Shown here one piece after another: positions 1 to 5,724 of a stretch of DNA of 25,158 bases; the first letter of the stretch is position 1; the number at the start of each line of letters is the position of its first letter. The notes beneath the pieces were generated by a model, which had not been told where the DNA came from, did no database searches, and worked only from the letters and a program-made list of their open reading frames with translations. The stretch is from a virus: the IMG/VR virus record IMGVR_UViG_3300025108_000353, positions 1-25,158 of that record; one strand, written 5' to 3'. The translations under genes and the position numbers were made by a program.

Positions 1-1
1 T

Positions 2-49
2 TCCTATACTATTATACTAGAATGTATTAAGATTTACGGTAATACATAG
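2..49 (+). CDS. possible 3' end of an upstream structural gene
   Basis: This frame is open from the left edge to a TAG at 47-49 and would encode 15 residues ending in CIKIYGNT. The other two forward frames close earlier, at 16-18 and 28-30. The stop would lie 9 bases before the next start and overlap its ribosome binding site, which matches the tight spacing elsewhere in the window. A late gene such as the coat protein would be expected here, but 15 codons are too few to identify anything and an open stretch this short can occur by chance. Confidence 0.35.
   Translation, partial: SYTIILECIKIYGNT
22..47. promoter_or_regulatory. inverted repeat just upstream of the first ribosome binding site
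   Basis: ATGTATTA at 22-29 is the perfect reverse complement of TAATACAT at 40-47, giving an 8-bp stem with a 10-base loop. It abuts the strong AGGAGG at 48-53 that serves the gene starting at 59. Two TATACT boxes (5-10 and 13-18) lie just before it and resemble a sigma70 -10 element, but no -35 element can be judged because the window begins here. It could be an mRNA hairpin affecting translation or a protein site. There is no T tract, so it is not a normal terminator. Confidence 0.35.
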
Positions 50-58
50 GAGGTTTTT

Positions 59-313
59 ATGAGATATAATTCAGTAGTTAACGTTTCAGCAAGAAATGCA
101 AATAAAAACGAAATATCTTTTAACGATAAATCATCCGCTTATATGTCTGGCGGAGCTGCTAAAAAGAAATATAAAAAAGGCGGTGCCGGACTTTATGCCA
201 ATATTCATGCTAAAAGACAAAGAATTGCGGAGGGTTCAGGAGAAAAAATGCGTAAACCAGGAGATAAAGGAGCTCCTGAAAAAGGTATTTTTGAAAAAAT
301 AGCGAGAGGATAA
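59..313 (+). CDS. small basic conserved phage protein
   Basis: An 84-residue, lysine- and glycine-rich protein with no membrane segment. The central and C-terminal part, with KKYKKGGAGLYANIHAKR followed by an EKMRKPGDKGAPE stretch, is a pattern I recognise from small genes of many marine phages; its function is not known to me. The start is fixed by AGGAGG at 48-53, five bases before the ATG. It sits directly before the neck gene at 318 with a 4-base gap, so it is probably a minor virion or assembly protein made with the neck proteins. The high positive charge would also suit binding to DNA. Confidence 0.7.
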   Translation: MRYNSVVNVSARNANKNEISFNDKSSAYMSGGAAKKKYKKGGAGLYANIHAKRQRIAEGSGEKMRKPGDKGAPEKGIFEKIARG

Positions 314-317
314 ACAT

Positions 318-1217
318 ATGGCTACTTCAGGAACTGTAGATTTTAATCTAAGTATAGCAGAAATTATTGAAGAAGCTTATGAACGTTGCGGTTTAGAATT
401 ACGTACAGGTTATGACGCTAAAACAGCACGTCGTTCTTTAAATCTTTTGTTTTCAGATTGGGCTAATCGTGGTTTAAATCTTTGGGTGGTAGAAGAAGTG
501 ACACAAACTATGGCACAACTTTCTACAACGTCTGCTATTACAGAATATCCTTTAGGAACAATTACTTTAACAGTAGCTGCTTCTGCAAATTTAACTATTG
601 GTGAAACCATTACAGGTTCTGTAAGCGGAGCTACTGCTAAGGTTATTACTAAACCTACAGCTACTACTATCACTATAACGGTGCCTGTAGGAACTTTTGT
701 AGCAACAGATGATGTTACAGGAAGCACTAGCGGAACAGTAACAGCAGTAACTACTGTTCCTAGTTTAACAGATACGCAAGCTACGGTAGATATCTTAGAA
801 GCGGTTATACGTAGAGATGGTTCTGATATATCGATAGGAAGAATAAGTCGAGGAGATTATCTTGCTATTCCTGATAAAACATCCCAGGGAAGACCTACTC
901 AATATTACATAGATAGACAAATAACACCTATTATTACTGTATGGCCTGCTCCAATTAACTCTACAGATCAATTAATATACTATCGTGTAAAACGCATTGA
1001 AGACGTAGGAACTTCACAAAACACTCCCGATGTTCCTTTTCGTTTTTTACCGTGTTTAGTTGCTGGTTTAGCTTATTATCTTGCAGTAAAACGTTCTCCT
1101 CAAAGAATAGGACTTTTAAAACAAATGTATGATGAAGAGTGGCAACGTGCTGCAGCAGAGGATAGCGAAAGAGTTGCTTTACGTTTAGTACCAACACAAC
1201 AGTCATTAAGGATTTAA
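318..1217 (+). CDS. putative neck/connector structural protein
   Basis: A 299-residue protein. The first 60 residues (IAEIIEEAYERCGLELRTGY, then an ARRSLNLLFSDWANRGLNLW pattern) are predicted helical and resemble the N-terminus of a widespread marine-phage structural protein often found next to head-tail adaptors. A Thr/Val/Ala-rich beta stretch at about residues 75-155 looks like an inserted beta domain. The C-terminal 140 residues resume a mixed fold with a PFRFLPCLVAGLAYYLAVKR pattern. A GAGAGGA ribosome binding site precedes the ATG. The position between small neck genes and the adaptor at 1725 supports a role in the head-tail connector or tail-tube base. No catalytic motif is seen. Confidence 0.55.
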   Translation: MATSGTVDFNLSIAEIIEEAYERCGLELRTGYDAKTARRSLNLLFSDWANRGLNLWVVEEVTQTMAQLSTTSAITEYPLGTITLTVAASANLTIGETITGSVSGATAKVITKPTATTITITVPVGTFVATDDVTGSTSGTVTAVTTVPSLTDTQATVDILEAVIRRDGSDISIGRISRGDYLAIPDKTSQGRPTQYYIDRQITPIITVWPAPINSTDQLIYYRVKRIEDVGTSQNTPDVPFRFLPCLVAGLAYYLAVKRSPQRIGLLKQMYDEEWQRAAAEDSERVALRLVPTQQSLRI

Positions 1218-1218
1218 G

Positions 1219-1725
1219 ATGCCTCGTTTTGCTAGTAATAAATACGCTAAAGGAATTTCAGACAGGTCTGGAAGAGAATATCCTCTTAAAACTATGATTT
1301 TAGAGTGGAATGGATTACTTGTAGGACCAGATGAGTTTGAGGCTAAACAACCTCAACTTAGTCCTCCACGTATTCAACCTGATCCGCAAGCTTTACGTAT
1401 TAGTCGTCCGGCGCGAACAGAACCGCCTGTAGAAGTATTATTAGGATTTAATCCTTTTCGTTCTGGTACAGCTGGTTCTACTACGATTACTATTACGCAA
1501 CCAGGACATGGTTTTTCTACAGGTGACATAACACGATTTCGTAATTCAGCACCTTTTGATGGTTTTTCTACGAGTATGATTGAGACAGCAAGCGGTTTTG
1601 CAGTTACGGTATTAACAAGTAGCACGTATACAATTACAGCAACAGGAGGTGAAACAGCAACTTCCGGAGATACGTTAGGCGGAGGCGGTGACGTTTCATC
1701 TGGACCTGTTACATTGGAGGCATAA
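1219..1725 (+). CDS. conserved phage structural protein with a GHG/FDG beta module
   Basis: A 168-residue protein. The N-terminal part (RSGREYPLKTMILEWNGLLV, then PDEFEAKQPQL) is a conserved block I recognise from many phage genomes without an assigned function. Residues 78-160 form a separate beta module with GHGFSTGD, FDGFST, STYTIT and a Gly-rich end. This module recurs in the large protein at 9018-11291, so the two proteins share a domain. The start codon lies one base after the previous stop region, and the stop overlaps the next ATG by one base (TAATG at 1723-1727). It is probably a minor neck or tail component. Confidence 0.6.
   Translation: MPRFASNKYAKGISDRSGREYPLKTMILEWNGLLVGPDEFEAKQPQLSPPRIQPDPQALRISRPARTEPPVEVLLGFNPFRSGTAGSTTITITQPGHGFSTGDITRFRNSAPFDGFSTSMIETASGFAVTVLTSSTYTITATGGETATSGDTLGGGGDVSSGPVTLEA
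1450..1698 (+). repeat. beta module, copy 1 (shared with the tail protein at 9018)
   Basis: Residues 78-160 of the protein at 1219-1725. Read against residues 102-180 of the protein at 9018-11291, both begin NPF, continue through a TITIT or IITVT strand, GHG, a D-x-x-x-F strand and FDG, and end in TY-strand, TSG or SSG, and GGG. This is homology at the protein level, not a DNA repeat. Confidence 0.65.
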
Positions 1726-2369
1726 TGGCATTTACATACACAACATTAAAAACAGCAATACAAGATTATACACAAAATTCAGAAACAACTTTTGTTAATC
1801 AGTTAAATACTTTTATAGTAAATGCAGAAGAACGCATTTTAAAAGAAGTACAGTTATCTGTGTTTAGAAAAAATTCAGAGGGCTCTACAAGTGCAGGTAA
1901 TCAATTTTTATCAAAGCCTACAGACTTTTTAGCTCCGTATTCTTTAAGTGTAAAAAACGGTTCTAATGTAGAGTTTTTACTTTATAAACAAGTAACTTTT
2001 TTACAAGATTATAACCCAGATAGCACAAGTACAGGAATGCCAGCGTATTATGCAGATTGGAACGACACAACTTTTTTATTGTCGCCTCCTCCTACAGGAG
2101 CTTATGATATGCAATTGCATTATTTTTATCGTCCTGACTCTATAACTACAGTCGCTAGTGGAGAAACATGGTTAGGCACAAACGCTTCTTTAGCTTTATT
2201 ATATGGTTCTTTAGTTGAAGCTTACACTTTTATGAAAGGTGAAGACAATTTATTGAAACTTTATAATGATCGTTATATGGAATCTCTTAATTGGCTTAAA
2301 AATCTTGGTGAAGGAGAAAACACTAGAGATTCTTATCGTTATGATGACTTACGAAGGGATGTTCAGTAA
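1725..2369 (+). CDS. head-tail adaptor, SU10-like family
   Basis: A 214-residue protein. The N-terminus (TLKTAIQDYTQN, then FVNQLNTFIVNAEERILKEV) and the central FLSKPTDFLAPYSLSV, plus a later PPPTGAYDMQLHYFYRPDSI, match the pattern of adaptor proteins that sit under the portal in short-tailed phages such as SU10; the length also fits. The C-terminus has a helix with ASLALLYGSLVEAYTFMKGE and a charged tail. GGAGG at 1716-1720 precedes the ATG, which overlaps the previous stop by one base. It would form a ring that joins the portal to the tail nozzle. I am fairly sure of the family but have not aligned it. Confidence 0.7.
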   Translation: MAFTYTTLKTAIQDYTQNSETTFVNQLNTFIVNAEERILKEVQLSVFRKNSEGSTSAGNQFLSKPTDFLAPYSLSVKNGSNVEFLLYKQVTFLQDYNPDSTSTGMPAYYADWNDTTFLLSPPPTGAYDMQLHYFYRPDSITTVASGETWLGTNASLALLYGSLVEAYTFMKGEDNLLKLYNDRYMESLNWLKNLGEGENTRDSYRYDDLRRDVQ

Positions 2370-2659
2370 TGTTTAAAGCAGATGGTACTGGCGATGTTGG
2401 TGGTGTAACAGTGATGACTTCAGAAAATGGAGGTCATAGTCCAGAACAAATAGCTGATTTAGCTTTAAATAAAATTATGATGGTAAGTGAAAACGCTCCG
2501 CCTGTCATACGGGATCAAGCGATAGCGCACAGAGAAAAGTTGAGAGAAATTCTTATTTATTATATGAATAAGATGGCACAAAGTGAAAGAACAACGCTTT
2601 GGGCATTGTTTAATAAACAAGGTCATGGTGATATGGCCGAAATTATAAGGAGATTGTGA
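2369..2659 (+). CDS. small conserved phage protein, mostly helical
   Basis: A 96-residue protein starting on a one-base overlap with the previous stop (TAATG). Residues 25-96 are predicted helical, with PPVIRDQAIAHREKLREILI and a C-terminal WALFNKQGHGDMAEIIRRL. This pattern is common in marine phage structural operons, where it has no assigned function. It has no signal peptide or membrane segment. Its place between the adaptor and the tail cassette suggests a virion or assembly role. Confidence 0.6.
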   Translation: MFKADGTGDVGGVTVMTSENGGHSPEQIADLALNKIMMVSENAPPVIRDQAIAHREKLREILIYYMNKMAQSERTTLWALFNKQGHGDMAEIIRRL

Positions 2660-2660
2660 A

Positions 2661-3170
2661 ATGGCAATTAATCAAGCAATGTGCGGCAGCTATAAAAAAG
2701 AAATTACGGTGGGTATTCATTTTTGGATGAGCCATTCTCGAACAGGTTCTTCTTCAATAGCGGCTGATACTTTTAAAATAGCAATGTTTACATCAAGTAG
2801 AACGGATGCTAATGAAGATTTAACAGGATATACAACGGCAAATGAAGTAAGTGGAACAGGATATTCAGCAGGTGGAGAAACTTTAGGAAGTGTAACATTA
2901 GGATTAGCTGATAATTCATCTTCTGTACCTACGGCATTTTTGGATTTTGCAGACACTACTTGGTCTTCATCTACTATTAGTAATGCAAGAGTTGCAGTAA
3001 TTTATAATTCTACATTAAGCACCGCAGGAACGGGCGGAACTGTTGGTCATGCAGCATATCCAACAGTTGCAGTATTAGATTTTGGGGGAAATAAATCTTC
3101 AAGTTCTGGAGATTTTACTATTCAGTATCCAGCTAATGATGCTAATAATGCGGTAATTAGAATAGCGTAA
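2661..3170 (+). CDS. small beta-rich tail-associated structural protein
   Basis: A 169-residue Ser/Thr/Gly-rich protein with alternating beta strands. It carries the pattern KKEITVGIHFW, DTFKIAMFTSSR, a GTGYSAGGETL core, then SNARVAVIYN and VAVLDFGGNKSSSSGDFTI, ending in VIRIA. I recognise this order of motifs from a widespread family of marine-phage structural proteins near tail fibres. AAGGAG at 2648-2653 precedes the ATG. It opens the fibre cassette that runs to 8895. Likely a tail decoration or fibre-base protein; no enzyme motif is present. Confidence 0.6.
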   Translation: MAINQAMCGSYKKEITVGIHFWMSHSRTGSSSIAADTFKIAMFTSSRTDANEDLTGYTTANEVSGTGYSAGGETLGSVTLGLADNSSSVPTAFLDFADTTWSSSTISNARVAVIYNSTLSTAGTGGTVGHAAYPTVAVLDFGGNKSSSSGDFTIQYPANDANNAVIRIA

Positions 3171-3171
3171 A

Positions 3172-4320
3172 ATGTCAACAGTTACCTATACTGTTACTGT
3201 TGCTAGTGCAGGTGGTGGTAACAAATATTTTATTAATGGTAACCAACAACCCTATTTAAATTTATTTGAAGGGGTAACGTATAAGTTTGACCAATCTGAT
3301 AGTTCTAATGGCAGTCATCCTTTACGGTTTTCTACTACTTCTGATGGAACACATGGCGGAGGTTCTGAATATACTACTAATGTAACAACTGCTGGTACAC
3401 CAGGAAGTTCAGGAGCCTACACACAAATAGTAATAGGAGGATCTACTCCTGATTTATATTATTATTGCACTAATCACTCAGGAATGGGCGGAAGTGTAAC
3501 AACCGAAGGTACTTTAAATGCTGGTTGGGGACGTTCTACATGGGGAAGTGGCCCTTGGAGTGAAGGATTTTTACCTGTAACCGTTTCTGCAAGTAGTGTA
3601 AGCGCAGCAAGTGCTATTGGTAGTCCTACTATTACGGCAGCGCAATCTATAACCGTTTCTGTAACAGGTGTTACAGCAGATGTATTTCCTGACGGAGGTT
3701 GGGGACGTTCTACATGGGGAAGTGGAGGTTGGGGTACGCCTATTGGTGTAACTGTAATTGAAGGTACAGGAACATCTGTCAGTGCTACCGCTTTATTAAT
3801 ATCTAGTTCTATAGCTAGTGTAACAACTATTGAAGGTGGCGGAATTACAGTAGGTGTAAGTTCTGGAGTTGAAGCTGTAGGGCAAACAGGAACGGCACTT
3901 GTTAGACAAGAATTAGTGTCGGTTACAGGTGTAAGTGCAACAACCACAGTATCTAACGTTGATGTAGGTTTAGGGTTTGGAGTAACAGGAGTTCAAGCAG
4001 CTTCTGCGTTAAGTAGTGTAACTGTGAGTGAAGGAACAGGCGTTACGGTTACAGCTACCTCTGTAAGTGCATCATCTACTATTAATAGTGTGTCTGTAGT
4101 AGAAGGTAGCGGCATAACAACTACAGTATCTGGTGTTCTTACAACATCCCATATTGGCACTGTTAACGTTCCTGATGTAATAATAGTAGCTACAGGAGTA
4201 AGTGCGCAAGGTTTAGTAGGTACGCCAACAGTTTGGTCCGAAATTATTCCAGGTCAAAATGCAGGTTGGACAGAAATAACAGATACGCAATCTCCAGGTT
4301 GGACAGAAATAGCAGCATAG
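3172..4320 (+). CDS. tail protein: cupredoxin-like domain plus repetitive beta stalk
   Basis: A 382-residue protein. Residues 1-115 look like a cupredoxin-type beta sandwich: FEGVTYKFDQSDSS, then SHPLRFS with His49, then DLYYYCTNHSGMGG with Cys99, His102 and Met105. This gives the His...Cys-x2-His-x2-Met ligand pattern of type 1 copper sites, with the short ligand loop known from amicyanin. Two near-identical Trp/Gly blocks follow (residues 117-132 and 175-190). Residues 133-355 hold degenerate Val/Ser/Thr/Gly repeats built on VTGVSA-type units. The C-terminus carries three spaced aromatic units: WSEI, GWTEI and GWTEI. It is the second gene of the fibre cassette. It probably projects from the tail. 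Copper binding is inferred and could have been lost in favour of a purely structural fold. Confidence 0.6.
   Translation: MSTVTYTVTVASAGGGNKYFINGNQQPYLNLFEGVTYKFDQSDSSNGSHPLRFSTTSDGTHGGGSEYTTNVTTAGTPGSSGAYTQIVIGGSTPDLYYYCTNHSGMGGSVTTEGTLNAGWGRSTWGSGPWSEGFLPVTVSASSVSAASAIGSPTITAAQSITVSVTGVTADVFPDGGWGRSTWGSGGWGTPIGVTVIEGTGTSVSATALLISSSIASVTTIEGGGITVGVSSGVEAVGQTGTALVRQELVSVTGVSATTTVSNVDVGLGFGVTGVQAASALSSVTVSEGTGVTVTATSVSASSTINSVSVVEGSGITTTVSGVLTTSHIGTVNVPDVIIVATGVSAQGLVGTPTVWSEIIPGQNAGWTEITDTQSPGWTEIAA
3523..3551 (+). repeat. 29-bp exact direct repeat, copy 1
   Basis: This segment and 3697-3725 are identical over 29 bases, starting GGTTGGGGACG and ending GGGGAAGTGG. Both are in the same reading frame and encode GWGRSTWGSG. 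The flanks diverge. A start-to-start spacing of 174 bp equals 58 residues, so a whole Trp/Gly plus stalk unit was probably duplicated. Confidence 0.9.
3697..3725 (+). repeat. 29-bp exact direct repeat, copy 2
   Basis: Second copy of the repeat at 3523-3551, encoding residues around 176-185 of the same tail protein. The identity at silent positions suggests a recent duplication, conversion, or selection on the DNA itself. Confidence 0.9.
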
Positions 4321-4329
4321 GAGAATAAA

Positions 4330-5724
4330 ATGGCTTCAACATTTTCAACAAATTACGGAATTGAAAAAATTACCACAGGAGAACAGTCAGGTACCTGGGG
4401 AACAACAACAAATTATAACGTAGATATATTAGATAGAATAGCTTCTTATACTTCTGTAGCATTATCAGATGCTTCAACAGCGACGTTAACAGTAAGAGCA
4501 GGCTCTCCTACTGATGGAGCTAATAATGTTCAAAATGGTATGTATAGAGTTATTAAATTTACAGGAACATTAAGTCAACATTGTACGATTACAGTAGCTC
4601 CGGCTACTACCACTGCGTTTTTTATGATTCAAAACGGTACTTCTGGCGGGTATAATATTCTTATGTCTCAAGGAAGTGGAGCAGCAAAAGTAACAATACC
4701 GAGCGCAAAAGCTAATATTGTTTATTGTGATGGTAGTGATGAGGTAATCTCTATTTCAGATAAATTAGATTTAGAAACCTTTGATAATATTTCTATTTCT
4801 GGAAATACTATTTCTAGTACAAACACTAATGGTAATATTGGGTTGTCTCCAAATGGAACAGGAGAAGTTGTTGTTGGAAATGGCTCTGCTACTGGTAAAG
4901 TATCAACAAGTGGTGCCTATGATTTAATTTTAGACACTAATGGAGGCACAAGTTCAGGATCAATCAGTATTACAGATGGGGCTGATGGAAATATTTCTTT
5001 AACTCCAAATGGAACAGGGGAAATAGCAGTAGGAAGCGGAAGTGCTTCTGGTAAAATATCTTCTAATGGTGCCTATGATTTAGAATTAGATACAAATGGA
5101 GGTACAAACTCAGGTGTAATTAAAATAGTAGACGCTGCAAACGGAAATATTGAACTAACTCCTAACGGAACAGGAGAAGTTGTTGTAGGAAGTGGTGCTG
5201 CTTCAGGCAAAATATCTTCTAGTGGCGCATTTGATCTTGAATTAGATACAAATGGTGGCACGAATTCAGGTTCCATTGTAATTACAGATGGAGCTAATGG
5301 CGATATTACTATAGCAACTAATGGAACAGGTGCAATTGACCTTTCAGATGATGTAGTAAAACAAGCACAAATGAAAGATTATGCGGAAACAGTTTATGCT
5401 AATGGTTCTAAAACAGGAGCATTTGATTTAGATTTAACAAATGGAAATGTTCAATCATTTACTGTAGGTAGTGGAACATTTAATGTAGGAATTACAAACT
5501 CTTTAGCAAGTCAATCTAATTCTTTAACTCTTATTATTACAAATGGTGGTGCCGGTACAGTTACATTTAAAGCTGGAGCTCATGGTGGAGGAGGAAATTC
5601 TGCTAAATGGGCAGGAGGCACTGCTCCTACATTAACAACTTCTGGGGTCGATGTATTAACTTTTACAACTTTTGATGGCGGATCTAATTACTATGGATTT
5701 GCTGCAGGATTGGCGATGGCATAA
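4330..5724 (+). CDS. tail fibre-like protein with three 52-residue repeats
   Basis: A 464-residue beta-rich protein. The N-terminus (NYGIEKITTGEQSGTWGTTT, then NVDILDRI) is the attachment-type domain I recognise at the start of many marine-phage fibre proteins. Residues 168-323 are three tandem 52-residue repeats, each with GNI-x-L-x-PNGTGE, a VGSGSASGKIS-like block, a GAYDLELDTNGGTNSG-like block and an ITDGA-like end; a partial fourth runs to about residue 340. Residues 355-464 form a C-terminal beta domain with QSFTVGSGTFNVGITNSLAS and a Gly-rich loop. GGAG precedes the ATG. Probably trimeric and exposed on the tail; receptor unknown. Confidence 0.65.
   Translation: MASTFSTNYGIEKITTGEQSGTWGTTTNYNVDILDRIASYTSVALSDASTATLTVRAGSPTDGANNVQNGMYRVIKFTGTLSQHCTITVAPATTTAFFMIQNGTSGGYNILMSQGSGAAKVTIPSAKANIVYCDGSDEVISISDKLDLETFDNISISGNTISSTNTNGNIGLSPNGTGEVVVGNGSATGKVSTSGAYDLILDTNGGTSSGSISITDGADGNISLTPNGTGEIAVGSGSASGKISSNGAYDLELDTNGGTNSGVIKIVDAANGNIELTPNGTGEVVVGSGAASGKISSSGAFDLELDTNGGTNSGSIVITDGANGDITIATNGTGAIDLSDDVVKQAQMKDYAETVYANGSKTGAFDLDLTNGNVQSFTVGSGTFNVGITNSLASQSNSLTLIITNGGAGTVTFKAGAHGGGGNSAKWAGGTAPTLTTSGVDVLTFTTFDGGSNYYGFAAGLAMA
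4831..5349 (+). repeat. tandem 156-bp (52-residue) repeats in a fibre gene
   Basis: Three complete in-frame units at 4831-4986, 4987-5142 and 5143-5298, then a decayed partial unit to about 5349. The period is exactly 52 residues in each step. The units are clearly homologous in protein but vary at many synonymous sites, so the array is not a very recent expansion. Confidence 0.9.

Noticed and set aside
96-302. Plus-strand 68-residue open frame
   Set aside because: It lies wholly inside the 59-313 gene in another frame, has no ribosome binding site, and the 59-313 product has the recognisable pattern.
3520-3741. Trp/Gly direct repeats as a possible CRISPR array or attachment site
   Set aside because: There are only two copies, both in frame in a coding sequence, with a coding stretch of stalk sequence between them.
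3474-3947. Minus-strand 157-residue open frame
   Set aside because: It is antisense to the repetitive tail stalk, and its repeats mirror those of the plus-strand gene.
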